Shown: positions 1-8,615, numbered from the stretch's first letter. The stretch: DNA of 64,000 nucleotides from Hyphococcus aureus (GCF_042643165.1 NZ_JBHRSH010000001.1:2604001-2668000); one strand, 5' to 3'. Notes: generated by a model from the letters alone, not told the origin. Program-made: numbers and translations.

Positions 1-93
1 ATGCACTATCATACGCCCACTGGCGCGGTATGGTTTGGCGCGGATTCGAATTATGTGGGCCGCGCGATCGTCGACCCGCCGGTCACAGATTGA
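1..93 (+). CDS. C-terminal end of an unidentified protein (partial)
   Basis: The frame is open from the first base and ends in TGA at 91-93, giving about 30 residues that end in DPPVTD. An ATG happens to sit at position 1, but the stretch is more likely the tail of a gene that begins outside the window. A good ribosome binding site for the next gene follows directly, so the two may be co-transcribed. I do not recognise the protein; too little is visible to name a family. Confidence 0.4.
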   Translation: MHYHTPTGAVWFGADSNYVGRAIVDPPVTD

Positions 94-108
94 AAAAGGA
101 CATAGCTC

Positions 109-609
109 ATGAAACCGGTTGGAATTCTTGCGGGTTTTCTCATGATGTGGGGCGCCGCAGTCGCCTATCCTGAAGGGGCGCCCTGGGGCGCCGCTGAACT
201 TGACGGCGCCGAAACCTGTTCAACCTGTCATTTCGACTCTGAGGTCGAAAAGGACTCCGGTCTGATCACGCTAGACGGATTGCCGGAGCGGGTGACGCTG
301 GGTGAGACCTACAAGCTATCGCTCCAGTTCGCGCCGAGCGGCGCAGCAGTTGCCGGTTTTATGCTGACCGCGAGCGCCGGCGCGTTTCATCATGCGAAGA
401 AGGGCACGGAAGCCAATGAACAGGATGTGCGTTCGACGGCGCCGGTCCCGGCGCAAGACGGCGCAAGCTGGACGGTGACCTGGACGGCGCCGGAAGAAGC
501 TGATGGTGAGATCTTGTTTTTCGCCGCCATCAACGGCGCCAATAATGACATGTCGTCTTTTGGCGACCGGATTTATTTTAGGACTTTTGCAGTCAACCTT
601 GGCGAGTAA
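109..609 (+). CDS. Exported protein with one CxxCH heme motif and a Reeler-like beta domain
   Basis: 166 residues. The N-terminus is a signal peptide (about residues 1-19, cleavage near VAYP). A single CSTCH motif at residues 37-41 is the classic covalent heme c attachment site. The remainder, about residues 55-165, reads like the beta-sandwich found in Reeler/choice-of-anchor type exported proteins. The start is supported by AAAGGA upstream of the ATG. The protein would act outside the cytoplasmic membrane, perhaps as a small redox protein. The heme motif and signal peptide are seen; the beta-domain assignment is by resemblance, and the electron partner is unknown. No cytochrome maturation genes lie nearby. 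Confidence 0.65.
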   Translation: MKPVGILAGFLMMWGAAVAYPEGAPWGAAELDGAETCSTCHFDSEVEKDSGLITLDGLPERVTLGETYKLSLQFAPSGAAVAGFMLTASAGAFHHAKKGTEANEQDVRSTAPVPAQDGASWTVTWTAPEEADGEILFFAAINGANNDMSSFGDRIYFRTFAVNLGE

Positions 610-615
610 GAAAAC

Positions 616-1359
616 TTACTGCCAGCGCTTGGACAGTTTCTGATCCATCTCATTGGCCGGTGTCTTCGCCGCGCCTTGATAGCCGGTGACGCTGTCCGCA
701 ACAAAGGGATTTGACTGGCGTTCGCGGTTGAAGGTCGAGACGGGCCCATGGCCCGGCACGAATTGCACATCGCCGAGCGGCCAGAGCTTTTGCGTGATGG
801 ATGAGATCAGCGTGTCGTGATCGCCGCGAGGAAAATCCGTGCGCCCGATGGAGCCCGCGAACAGGACATCGCCCACAAAAGCGATATTTGCATCCTTGTT
901 GTAGAGCACCACATGGCCCGGCGTGTGGCCGGGCGTATAGACGACGTCGAATTTGGCGCCGTCGAGCTCAAGTTCATCGCCGTCATTGAGCCATTTGTCT
1001 GGCGTGCAGTTCTCGCCCATGCCGGGATGGCCGTATTTGGCCCAGTGATCGGCGATCTCGTCGAGCCAGAAGGTGTCTTCCTTGTGCGGACCGATAATCG
1101 GCGCGCCGGTCGCGCGCTTCAGCGCCATCGCGCCGCCCGCATGGTCGAGATGGCCATGGGTGATCCAGATCTGTTCGATCTCCGCGTCGAAGTCTTTCGC
1201 CGCCTGCAGGATTTTCTCAGGCTCGCCGCCCGGATCGACAACAGCCGCCTTGCCGTTGGCCGCGCGGATGATGGAGCAGTTCTGCTGGAACGGCGTCACG
1301 GGCACAATGCGAACGGTGAAGGGCGGTTTGGCCTCGTGGGCATGGGGGGTCTGGCTCAT
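616..1359 (-). CDS. MBL-fold metallo-hydrolase (glyoxalase II-like)
   Basis: 247 residues with the full metallo-beta-lactamase set: THGHLDHAGG (HxHxDH) near residue 63, a VYTPGHTPGHV stretch, GDVLFAGSIGRTDF supplying the bridging Asp, and FVPGHGP supplying the last His. The family hydrolyses thioesters such as S-lactoylglutathione, or persulfides, with two metal ions. The length and the GDVLF..GRTD block match the YcbL/GloB-like subgroup rather than beta-lactamases. It is cytoplasmic, as no signal peptide is present. The stop codon is convergent with and 6 bases from the heme-motif gene. The exact substrate cannot be read from the sequence. Confidence 0.85.
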   Translation of the reverse strand: MSQTPHAHEAKPPFTVRIVPVTPFQQNCSIIRAANGKAAVVDPGGEPEKILQAAKDFDAEIEQIWITHGHLDHAGGAMALKRATGAPIIGPHKEDTFWLDEIADHWAKYGHPGMGENCTPDKWLNDGDELELDGAKFDVVYTPGHTPGHVVLYNKDANIAFVGDVLFAGSIGRTDFPRGDHDTLISSITQKLWPLGDVQFVPGHGPVSTFNRERQSNPFVADSVTGYQGAAKTPANEMDQKLSKRWQ

Positions 1360-1397
1360 GGCTCATACCTAAACGCGAGGAGGCCGAATTGCCAAGC

Positions 1398-1817
1398 TCA
1401 AAGGGTAATTGATTTTAGAGTCACCAGCGCCGTCGCGACCATTTCCCGGTTGCCGCCGGTTTCGGCCCAGACATCGGAGCGCACAACGCCAATGGATGCG
1501 CCGCGGGAGAGGGCGGTTGCTTCCGCGACTAGCATGTCGCCCTGCGCCGGTTTCATGAAGTTGATCTTGAGCTCGATGGTGAGGCACGCCTTGCCTTCGG
1601 GGAGGACAGACGCATAACACGCGCCGGCGGCATGGTCGGCGAGGCCGGTGACGACGCCGGCATGGACATAGCCCATGAACTGCACCAGCTCTTCCTTGGG
1701 CGCAACTTCGAGGGCGACAAAGCCCTCCTTGAAATCGCGGACATGAAAGCCGGCCTCTTTGGTGAACCCGCGGGCGGCGGTGAGGTGTTCAAAGGTGTCT
1801 TTAAGGTCGCTGCGCAT
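1398..1817 (-). CDS. PaaI-family hotdog thioesterase
   Basis: 139 residues of the hotdog-fold PaaI/YbgC type. The signature is the helix segment HAGVVTGLADHAAGACYAS near residues 52-70, followed by the strand with LTIELKINFMKPA that is usual in these acyl-CoA thioesterases. It should hydrolyse an acyl-CoA (often aryl- or medium-chain) in the cytoplasm. It lies upstream of, and in the same direction as, the MBL hydrolase with a gap of about 38 bases, so an operon is plausible. The substrate is not predictable. Confidence 0.82.
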   Translation of the reverse strand: MRSDLKDTFEHLTAARGFTKEAGFHVRDFKEGFVALEVAPKEELVQFMGYVHAGVVTGLADHAAGACYASVLPEGKACLTIELKINFMKPAQGDMLVAEATALSRGASIGVVRSDVWAETGGNREMVATALVTLKSITL

Positions 1818-1880
1818 GAGCGAAAGCTAGCGGGGCTTTGAGCCTCGCGCCAGCGGCTTGCGCAGTTGGCGCGCCTGTCG

Positions 1881-2123
1881 TCAGGCCGGTTTTTTCCGGA
1901 TCAGATAACGGTAAACGCCAAGCAGGTTGATGCCGGTCAGTGCGATATTGGTGACCAAAAGGCCGTGGTCATTCTCCATCGTCGCAAAGCCGATCCACAA
2001 GAGCGACGAGATAGTGAAGACGACAAAGGCGATGCCGGTCGCCTTCTGACTGATATGGGCGGCGATGGTGCTGGCGGCGACGATGGTCAACAGCGTCGCC
2101 GTCCATTGAAGGAAAGCGTTCAC
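1881..2123 (-). CDS. Small membrane protein, three predicted helices
   Basis: 80 residues, mostly hydrophobic, with helices near residues 5-22, 28-46 and 52-70 and a basic tail (YLIRKKPA). It resembles the short uncharacterised inner membrane proteins of proteobacteria that have a FVVFTISSLLWIGFA-type central helix. The gene lies 6 bases downstream of the hemerythrin gene on the same strand, so the two are very likely translated from one message. No function can be assigned. Confidence 0.6.
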   Translation of the reverse strand: MNAFLQWTATLLTIVAASTIAAHISQKATGIAFVVFTISSLLWIGFATMENDHGLLVTNIALTGINLLGVYRYLIRKKPA

Positions 2124-2129
2124 GACTGC

Positions 2130-2609
2130 TTACGCCGCTTTCAACTCATCTTCGTCGATCGGCATGATCGCGGCGAGCACGACTTTTTTACGGGCGTCGA
2201 AGCGCTTGCCCATCAGGTCGGCCTGTTCCTTGGACAATAGTTTGCGCGCTTTCGGGAAGAAGTCTTTTTCTTCTTCATCCATATGGTGCTCGATCAGTTC
2301 GGAGAGCGCGCCGAATTTGACGCCCCATTCGTCGCTTCCCACAGGGAAGGTGTCGAGTTCTTCAAGAAGGCCGTTGGCGACATGGTGCTCGTTGAGCGCT
2401 TCATAAGAGTCGTCGCTCATCTTCGTGTCGTCGCGGAGAAAAGAATAGAAAACAGCTTCCTCGACCTTGTGGTGCGCCCACATGTCGAGCTTGAATTCAT
2501 CAAAGAGCTTGTGGCGTGTTTTTTCCGCGCGCGCCGTTGTCTCTTTCAGCTTCTTCATGACCTCGCGGGCGTGGTCGTGGTCCTGTTTGATACGGTCGTA
2601 AATATTCAC
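2130..2609 (-). CDS. Hemerythrin HHE-domain protein
   Basis: 159 residues, a single HHE cation-binding domain. The diiron ligands are visible in order: DHDHAREV near residue 10, HHKVEEAVFY near 50, EHH near 79 and EHHMDEEEKDFFP near 110. Such proteins bind a non-heme diiron site and are linked to oxygen or nitric oxide sensing and iron-sulfur repair. No signal peptide or extra domain is present, so it is a stand-alone cytoplasmic hemerythrin. It sits in the same direction as carA, 66 bases after it, and is tightly linked to the small membrane protein that follows. Confidence 0.85.
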   Translation of the reverse strand: MNIYDRIKQDHDHAREVMKKLKETTARAEKTRHKLFDEFKLDMWAHHKVEEAVFYSFLRDDTKMSDDSYEALNEHHVANGLLEELDTFPVGSDEWGVKFGALSELIEHHMDEEEKDFFPKARKLLSKEQADLMGKRFDARKKVVLAAIMPIDEDELKAA

Positions 2610-2675
2610 GGTGTCCTCCCGGCTGCATGTTCCGCCAGAGAAACACCGAAAGGAAGGCTTGGTTCCGTAAGCGGC

Positions 2676-3848
2676 TTACGCCGCCTGTTTCAGGCCTTCA
2701 ACAAACCGCCGGAAAATATAGAAGCTGTCTTCGGGGCCGGGAGAGGCCTCGGGGTGGTATTGCACCGAAAAGGCCGGTGCGTTTTTCAGCGCGATGCCGG
2801 TGTTGGTCCCGTCGAAGAGCGAGATATGGGTTTCCTCCACATTGTCGGGGAGGTTGTCGCCATCGACGGTGAAGCCGTGATTCATGGAGACGATTTCGAC
2901 CTTGCCTGTTGAGAGGTCTTTCACCGGATGGTTTGCGCCGTGATGGCCCTGGGGCATCTTTTTGGTCTTGGCGCCGGCGGCGAGCGCCAGCATCTGGTGG
3001 CCGAGACAGATGCCGAGGATCGGCACCTGCGCTTCGATCAGCTTTCGGATCACCGGCACGGAATATTCGCCCGTCGCCGCCGGATCGCCCGGTCCGTTCG
3101 ACAGAACAACGCCCGCCGGGTTCTTTTCCATGATGTCTTCGAAGCTGGCTTTCGCCGGAACAACGCTGACGCGGCAGCCTTCGCTTGCAAGGCGGCGCAG
3201 GATGTTTCGCTTCACGCCATAATCGATGACCACAATATGCGGACCCGAGCCGTCATGGGCGAGGTAGCCTTTGCCCCACTCCCAGCCTTTTTCATCCGAT
3301 GCATATCCTTGGCTAGGGCTGACATCCCGCGCAAGGTCGCGGCCCTCAAGCCCGGCCCATTCCGCCGCGCGTTTTTGCATGGCGTCTAGATCGAACTGAC
3401 CGGAAGGCGAGTGAGCGATGACGCCATGGGGCATGCCGGCTTCGCGAATGCGCGCCGTCAGGGCGCGAGTGTCGACCCCGGCGATGCCGATTACGCCGCG
3501 ACGGCGCATCCAGGCGGAAAGGTCTAGCTGCGCGCGATAATTTGAGGGGCTGGTCGCCATGGCGCGGAAGATCGCGCCGCGCGCCGCCGCCGCTGACGCC
3601 GGGGAGGCATTTTCAACATCCTCTGCGTTCACCCCGACATTCCCGATATGGGGGAAGGTGAAGGTGATGATCTGGCCCGCATAAGACGGGTCCGTCAGGA
3701 TTTCCTGATATCCGGTCATGGCCGTGTTGAAGCAGACTTCGCCAACAGCCTCTCCCGCCGCGCCAAGTCCTTGGCCGTAAATCACTGTTCCGTCAGCTAA
3801 AACCAGGGCTGCGGTGGGGCGGTCGGAGGGTGCTTGACTAATTTTCAT
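2676..3848 (-). CDS. carA: Carbamoyl-phosphate synthase small (glutaminase) subunit
   Basis: 390 residues, the normal CarA length. The N-terminal half is the CPSase small-chain domain (LADGTVIYGQGLG, then FNTAMTGYQEILTDPSYAGQI). The C-terminal half is a class I glutamine amidotransferase with the nucleophile in GICLGHQMLALAAG and the His-Glu pair in YHPEASPGPEDS. It releases ammonia from glutamine for carbamoyl phosphate made by CarB, feeding arginine and pyrimidine synthesis. carB is not downstream; the hemerythrin gene follows instead, so carB must lie elsewhere. carA is divergent from the YqeY gene, the usual alphaproteobacterial arrangement. Confidence 0.97.
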   Translation of the reverse strand: MKISQAPSDRPTAALVLADGTVIYGQGLGAAGEAVGEVCFNTAMTGYQEILTDPSYAGQIITFTFPHIGNVGVNAEDVENASPASAAAARGAIFRAMATSPSNYRAQLDLSAWMRRRGVIGIAGVDTRALTARIREAGMPHGVIAHSPSGQFDLDAMQKRAAEWAGLEGRDLARDVSPSQGYASDEKGWEWGKGYLAHDGSGPHIVVIDYGVKRNILRRLASEGCRVSVVPAKASFEDIMEKNPAGVVLSNGPGDPAATGEYSVPVIRKLIEAQVPILGICLGHQMLALAAGAKTKKMPQGHHGANHPVKDLSTGKVEIVSMNHGFTVDGDNLPDNVEETHISLFDGTNTGIALKNAPAFSVQYHPEASPGPEDSFYIFRRFVEGLKQAA

Positions 3849-3986
3849 GGATAATTATCTGTTCGCGGCCTTGTTGCATTGCAAGATTGCGCGGCGGCGC
3901 TGGCGATTAGCGGCGCCCACCGCGCGCAAATTGCGCCGGAAGCTAGGCGAAGGGACCGCAAGGGTCAATAACGGATAAACCAAGGA

Positions 3987-3995
3987 TTATCCACA
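3987..3995 (+). promoter_or_regulatory. Perfect DnaA-box sequence
   Basis: The 9-mer TTATCCACA matches the strong DnaA box consensus exactly. It lies in the 214-bp gap between the divergent carA and YqeY genes, within an AT-rich patch (CAAAAAACAATTACTTATAG) that probably holds the YqeY promoter. A single box is not an origin. It may be a DnaA-controlled promoter site or chance; only the match itself is seen. Confidence 0.4.
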
Positions 3996-4074
3996 AAAAA
4001 CAATTACTTATAGTGGGGCTAAAATCGGCGGCGCGGATTTTGAATCTGCTGGCGCGCCGGCAATGGAGAATCAG

Positions 4075-4542
4075 ATGCTCAGAGAGCAAATCGACACAAC
4101 CTTAAAGACCGCGATGAAGGCCGGAGACGCTAAGCTTCGGGTCGCGACCTTGCGGCTCATCAACGCCGCCATCAAGGACCGGGATATCGCCGCCCGCTCG
4201 GAGGACCGCTGCGACGGCGCCACGGAGGAGGAAATCCTCGCTATCCTGACCAAGATGGTGAAGCAGCGCGAGGAAAGCGCCGCCGCTTTTGAAAATGGCG
4301 GGCGCCCCGATCTCGCCGAAAAAGAGCGCAGTGAAATTGAGGTGATCCGCGAATTCCTGCCGCGTCAGCTCTCCGATGAGGAAATTCAGTCCGCCGTCGC
4401 CGATGTCATCAAGGAATATGATGCAAGCGGATTGAAGGACATGGGCAAGTGCATGGGTGCTCTTAAAGAGCGGTATAACGGCTCGATGGATTTCGGCCGC
4501 GCCGGCAAACTGATGAAAGAGAAGCTGACCTCGGCCGCCTAA
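4075..4542 (+). CDS. GatB/YqeY domain protein
   Basis: 155 residues from the ATG at 4075, which has GGAG six bases upstream and gives the family's typical start MLREQIDTTLKTAMKAGD. An in-frame ATG at 4063 sits on that Shine-Dalgarno and is less likely. The YqeY fold is the tRNA-binding-like C-terminal module of GatB; features include RLINAAIKDRDIAAR and the AEKERSEIEVIREFLPRQLS block. Its function is not settled; it has been linked to tRNA amidation. In alphaproteobacteria it normally sits just before dnaG-rpoD; here those genes are about 9 kb away. It ends convergently, overlapping the phytochrome kinase gene by four bases. Confidence 0.9.
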   Translation: MLREQIDTTLKTAMKAGDAKLRVATLRLINAAIKDRDIAARSEDRCDGATEEEILAILTKMVKQREESAAAFENGGRPDLAEKERSEIEVIREFLPRQLSDEEIQSAVADVIKEYDASGLKDMGKCMGALKERYNGSMDFGRAGKLMKEKLTSAA

Positions 4543-7076
4543 AGCTCGCTAAGGACTTTCGCGAGAGAGTCCGCGCTGTAAGGCTTGGACGCCACCGGCG
4601 CATCCGGAAGCCCTTCCGCCGTCAGTTTGTCTTCTCCATATCCCGTTGTGTAGATAAACGGCACGACTTTGGCTGCGAGCTTTTTCGCGATGTCGAGAGC
4701 GCTTTCATCTCCGAGATTAATGTCGAGTATGGCGTAATCGAAGTCGTGCTTGTCGATGGCGGCGAGCGCGGCTTTGACCGTCGATGCAAGGATAACCTCT
4801 TTTGCCCCAAGCTCGGTGAGGATGCTTTCCGCTTCCATGGCGACGATGACATTGTCTTCGACAATCAGCGCACGGCCCTTGATAAAATTTCCGGGCGCGG
4901 GTCCGGCTTGCGGCGGCGGCGTCTTTGGTGAGGGGGCTGTAAAAGCGGCCACGTAATTCAAAGGCAAGGTGAAGGACGCCTTTACGCCGTCAGGAGCGTA
5001 ATTGATGCGCGCTTCGCCTTTCAGATCGTAGGGCACGGTGCGTTCTATGATTGTAGAGCCAAAGCCGCGCCGTGTCGGTTTTTTCACTTTGGGGCCATTT
5101 TGCTCGCGCCAGTTGATCTGCAGGCCGTCCGCCCTTTCTTCAAGCGCCACCAGCACTTCGCCCTTCCGGTCCGAAAGCGCGCCATGTTTGGCTGAGTTGG
5201 TGATGAGTTCATGAATAACCAGCGCCATGGTGGTGAACGCCGCCGGATAGAGCATGGCGTCCGGACCTGAAATCCGCACCCTTGTTTCCTTGTCGCTGAG
5301 ATAGGCTGAGGCCTCGGTCTCAATTAGTTTGTAAAGGGAGGCGGGGTTCCAGTTTTCTTTTGTAATCTGGTCATGGGCCATGGCCAGCGATTCAATCCGT
5401 GCGCCGACAATATCGGCGAAGGTTTCGACCGAAGCGGATTGGTCCCGTGACTGATTCACAAGCCCCTTGATCAGGTTCAAAATGTTCCGCACCCGGTGAT
5501 TGAGCTCGGCGATCAGCAAGGTCTGTTGCTGCTCGGCCTTCTCGCGATCCTCGCGTGCGGCTTCGGTAAGGCGCAACACGACTTCAAGCAGGGTGATGCG
5601 CATGGCGTCTGCGGCGTCGAGTTCGCCGCTTGTCCAGGGCGCGCTTTGGCCGCGAACCTCTTCCCGCCACAACTCAAAGCTTTTGCGTGGGGTCAGGCGT
5701 ACGCCATTGGGGCCAAGCTCTGCCGGTTTGGCCGGGTTGCCAGCCCAGTTAACGGTGCGAACAAGCTCCTTGCGGAACAAAATGATATAATCGCGCGGGT
5801 CGCGCGAGACCGGCAGCGCCAAGACGCCGGCGGCGGTCGCGGCAAAGTCCTTTCCGGGACCGTGAGTCTTGCCGAGCCTATCCGTCGCGAATATTCGGGC
5901 CGGGGCGGCGGCGTTCAGAAATTGCGCCAGTCGCTGGATATCGTCTTCTGTCGGCGTTTCGCCAACTGTCAAAATCTCGTCGCCGATCACGGCGGCGGCG
6001 CCGTCATGCGCGATCACCTCCTGAAAAGATTGGCTCACCTCATGAAAATTGCTGGCGAGAGAGGCTTCGCCTGCAAATTGCTGCATCAGTTTGGTGTGGA
6101 TCGCGCGCGCCTTTTGATGATGGGCGCGCTGAACTTCTGCGGTGCGTTGTGACAAAACAGCGGAGAAAAGTTCACCGAACAGCTCGGCGCCGGTTCGCAC
6201 ATTCTGGGGCAGCACTTTCGCCGACATATGATGGCAGGCGAACAGGCCCCAGAGCTTTCCATCTTGCAGGATCGAAATCGAGAGCGAGGCGCCGACACCG
6301 ATATTTTTCAGATATTCGATATGGATTGGCGACACTGACCGCAACAGGCTGAGCGACAGATCCAGCGGCTCATTTTGTGAGTCCTGTGGGGGAGAAATTG
6401 GCACAGGCTCCGCGTTGACGTCTGAAATGATGCGCAACAGGTTACGGCAATAAAGGGTGCGCGCCTGGCGTGGGATGTCTGACGCGGGATAATTGAGCCC
6501 CAGATAGGATTCAAGATCGGCGCGGGCGCTTTCAGCGATGACCGCGCCATGACCATCCGGGTCAAAGCGGTAGACCATGACGCGATCGAATTCGAGATAA
6601 CGCCGAAGTTCCGCCGCCGCCGCCATGCTCGCATTTTCAATTGTATCCGAAAACTTGACGGCGTCGGCCATGGCGCGGATTTGCGCGATGCGGTGGGCGG
6701 CGCTGTCATCCGCGGGCTCGGCTTCGATGATGACGGTGTTCTCGCCAGACCGATGTACGGCGACATCATAGTCACCGGCTTTATCTGAGAGTTTTATAGC
6801 TCGCAGCCGTTGAACACTGTCCGGCGTTTTCAAGTCCCCAAGGCTGTTGCGAATCTGATGGATCGCCTTGTCTGTAAGGAGGCTAGACAATGCCGTTCCG
6901 ATGGCTACATCGAAGGCGACGCCGAGAAAATCTTGAATATTGCGGGACGCGTGCGTGACGATCCAGTCCGGCGACACCGCTAACAGAAAACCGAATTGCT
7001 GAATCGCGCCGAGCTGATGGATCGGTTCGCGATCGCAGTTGGTGAGGTCGACCTGAAAATCGTTATGATCAGACAT
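4539..7076 (-). CDS. Bacteriophytochrome HWE-type histidine kinase with C-terminal receiver
   Basis: 845 residues: PAS-2 (about 15-115) with the biliverdin Cys at C14 in NCDREPIHQLG; GAF (about 140-300) with PASDIP; PHY (about 320-490) with the PRKSF tongue motif; HWE kinase (about 515-710) with phospho-His in AELNHRVRN, an N-box ELITNSAKHG and the diagnostic WRE; and a receiver domain (about 735-845) with the acceptor Asp in YAILDINLG and the conserved KPY. It should bind biliverdin, sense red/far-red light and autophosphorylate, passing phosphate to its own receiver or another regulator. It overlaps the heme oxygenase gene by eight bases, so chromophore and protein are made together. No separate response regulator is adjacent; the LytTR gene has no receiver domain. 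Confidence 0.95.
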   Translation of the reverse strand: MSDHNDFQVDLTNCDREPIHQLGAIQQFGFLLAVSPDWIVTHASRNIQDFLGVAFDVAIGTALSSLLTDKAIHQIRNSLGDLKTPDSVQRLRAIKLSDKAGDYDVAVHRSGENTVIIEAEPADDSAAHRIAQIRAMADAVKFSDTIENASMAAAAELRRYLEFDRVMVYRFDPDGHGAVIAESARADLESYLGLNYPASDIPRQARTLYCRNLLRIISDVNAEPVPISPPQDSQNEPLDLSLSLLRSVSPIHIEYLKNIGVGASLSISILQDGKLWGLFACHHMSAKVLPQNVRTGAELFGELFSAVLSQRTAEVQRAHHQKARAIHTKLMQQFAGEASLASNFHEVSQSFQEVIAHDGAAAVIGDEILTVGETPTEDDIQRLAQFLNAAAPARIFATDRLGKTHGPGKDFAATAAGVLALPVSRDPRDYIILFRKELVRTVNWAGNPAKPAELGPNGVRLTPRKSFELWREEVRGQSAPWTSGELDAADAMRITLLEVVLRLTEAAREDREKAEQQQTLLIAELNHRVRNILNLIKGLVNQSRDQSASVETFADIVGARIESLAMAHDQITKENWNPASLYKLIETEASAYLSDKETRVRISGPDAMLYPAAFTTMALVIHELITNSAKHGALSDRKGEVLVALEERADGLQINWREQNGPKVKKPTRRGFGSTIIERTVPYDLKGEARINYAPDGVKASFTLPLNYVAAFTAPSPKTPPPQAGPAPGNFIKGRALIVEDNVIVAMEAESILTELGAKEVILASTVKAALAAIDKHDFDYAILDINLGDESALDIAKKLAAKVVPFIYTTGYGEDKLTAEGLPDAPVASKPYSADSLAKVLSEL

Positions 7077-7662
7077 GTCGCTTCAATTGCGCTGCGACGG
7101 CGGTGTCACAAGCGGCTTCAAAAAGCGCAAAAGCCGCGAGGGCGCCGTTTAAGATCAGATTGCGGTTGAGAGAAATTTCTTCGAGCCCGTTGAGACAGCT
7201 GCAAAAGGTCCGCCAGTCACCGAAAAGATTTTCGTGATCGAGATAGGCGCTGGAAAACCCGCTATCGGGAAATCTGGCGCGCCATTGCCGGGCGATCATT
7301 TTTGAGCCGAGGCGCGATCCCGCGAGTGTGTAGGCCGCGCCGGCGCACTCAGCGGCTGTTGTAAATCCTTCCGTCAGGACAGGCGCCGGCGGTGTCACGC
7401 CAAGGCGCTCAAGATCGCAGGCTAAGAGGGCAGTGACCTGGGTGGGGTCGAAATCGCTGCCGAAAGGCAGCGAAGGCTGCATGCGGATGCGCAAGCAAAG
7501 AGCCGGAGCCGCCAGGGCATGCGCCGTCAGTAATTTCTGAAGACCTGGCGCGCCTTCCTGAAGAAGCGAACCAAAGGCGACGTCCGCCCGGTCATGCGCT
7601 TTCTGTGTTTTTGACCGCAACCATTCACGCAACGGCGCATGGTCCAACTCAACATCAATCAT
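7069..7662 (-). CDS. bphO: Biliverdin-producing heme oxygenase
   Basis: 197 residues from the ATG at 7662; an in-frame TTG at 7683 would add seven residues, and neither has a strong ribosome binding site. The family's heme-ligand helix is seen as SKTQKAHDRADVAFG (His about residue 23), and the distal region is rich in small residues (CAGAAYTLAGSRLGSKMI). It opens heme to biliverdin IX, carbon monoxide and iron using reduced ferredoxin or similar. Its stop overlaps the start of the phytochrome gene, so it supplies the chromophore by translational coupling. The bphO-bphP order is well known for bacteriophytochromes. Confidence 0.88.
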   Translation of the reverse strand: MIDVELDHAPLREWLRSKTQKAHDRADVAFGSLLQEGAPGLQKLLTAHALAAPALCLRIRMQPSLPFGSDFDPTQVTALLACDLERLGVTPPAPVLTEGFTTAAECAGAAYTLAGSRLGSKMIARQWRARFPDSGFSSAYLDHENLFGDWRTFCSCLNGLEEISLNRNLILNGALAAFALFEAACDTAVAAQLKRHV

Positions 7663-7754
7663 GAATGGCTTTACGCCCCGCAAATGAACCTAGCCGTTTA
7701 AGGCGAGAGCACCCCCATGCTTGTTCAAACTGCGAAGCCTTGCCCGTTCTGTCG

Positions 7755-8615
7755 TTAACATAGGTTAAGCTTGTCGCGATAACGGCGGCTGCCCGGCACG
7801 ATTGCGCCGTTTTTCATGACAATCTTTACGTCGCCTTCGCCGGTCGGTTCGATGCGGGATATGTAATCGGCGTTCACAATCCAGGAGCGGTGAACCCGCA
7901 TGGCGTTGGCGCCGGCGTCGCCGAGCTGGCGTTCTATGGAGGCGAGGGTTGCGCGCGCCAGATGTTCCGCCGCCGGCGTTTTCACTTCCACATAATTCGA
8001 AGCGGACTTCGCCCAGATGACGTCTGAGGCATCGACGAAAATCGACCGCCCGCCGCATTTCAGGGTAAGGCGGTGGGATTTTTTCGCATCCTCTCTGGCG
8101 GCGGCGAGTTCGCGCTGCTGTTGCGCCAGCTGGCGCCCGAACGTGATGAAGAAGGCTATCAGGGAATAGGAAAGAACGTCCTTGCGATACTCATAAACAA
8201 ACTCGCGCAGGATATTATCGGTGAAGATATAGGGCTCTCCGTAAAAGGTGATAATCGCCAGTTTTCGGATGGCCACCATGGCGCTGATGTGAATCGCAGA
8301 AAATGCAAAGCTCGCTGCCGCGTGAACGGCGATGACATGCGTCCAGCTTCGCTCGCCCGGCGTAGCCAAGGTCACCGCTCTGGCGATCCCCCAGAAGAGG
8401 GCGATGATCACCGAGACGCTGGAAATTTCGTAGATGGCGTATTTGAATGGATCGAGATCCAGATTGAAGCGGGCGTTCTCCGTCAGTTGGGAAAGAATAT
8501 CGACGACCAGGAAGGCGACAAAAAACGCCGTCACCCAGAAAAAAGTAAGACGGTCGGCATGAGCGTCGTCGCTGCGTGGGTCGGCGTTGAGTGGGGCGGG
8601 ATCACTATGCTGCAT
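7755..8615 (-). CDS. Membrane-anchored LytTR-family transcriptional regulator
   Basis: 286 residues. Four hydrophobic helices (about 25-46, 62-80, 97-118, 150-168) are followed by a short coiled region rich in Gln and Ala (QQQRELAAAREDAKKS) and a LytTR DNA-binding domain from about 185 to the end (VIWAKSASNYVEVK, MRVHRSWIVNADYISRIE, PGSRRYRDKL). Such proteins bind promoter DNA while tethered to the membrane. It lies 71 bases upstream of bphO on the same strand, so it could be in the same transcript, and is divergent from an acyltransferase gene across a 208-bp gap. It has no receiver domain, so a direct link to the phytochrome kinase is only a guess. Confidence 0.85.
   Translation of the reverse strand: MQHSDPAPLNADPRSDDAHADRLTFFWVTAFFVAFLVVDILSQLTENARFNLDLDPFKYAIYEISSVSVIIALFWGIARAVTLATPGERSWTHVIAVHAAASFAFSAIHISAMVAIRKLAIITFYGEPYIFTDNILREFVYEYRKDVLSYSLIAFFITFGRQLAQQQRELAAAREDAKKSHRLTLKCGGRSIFVDASDVIWAKSASNYVEVKTPAAEHLARATLASIERQLGDAGANAMRVHRSWIVNADYISRIEPTGEGDVKIVMKNGAIVPGSRRYRDKLNLC

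Noticed and set aside
3849..4062. A replication origin suggested by the DnaA box near dnaG and rpoD
   Set aside because: Only one perfect box is visible and no AT-rich unwinding array or typical origin genes are present.
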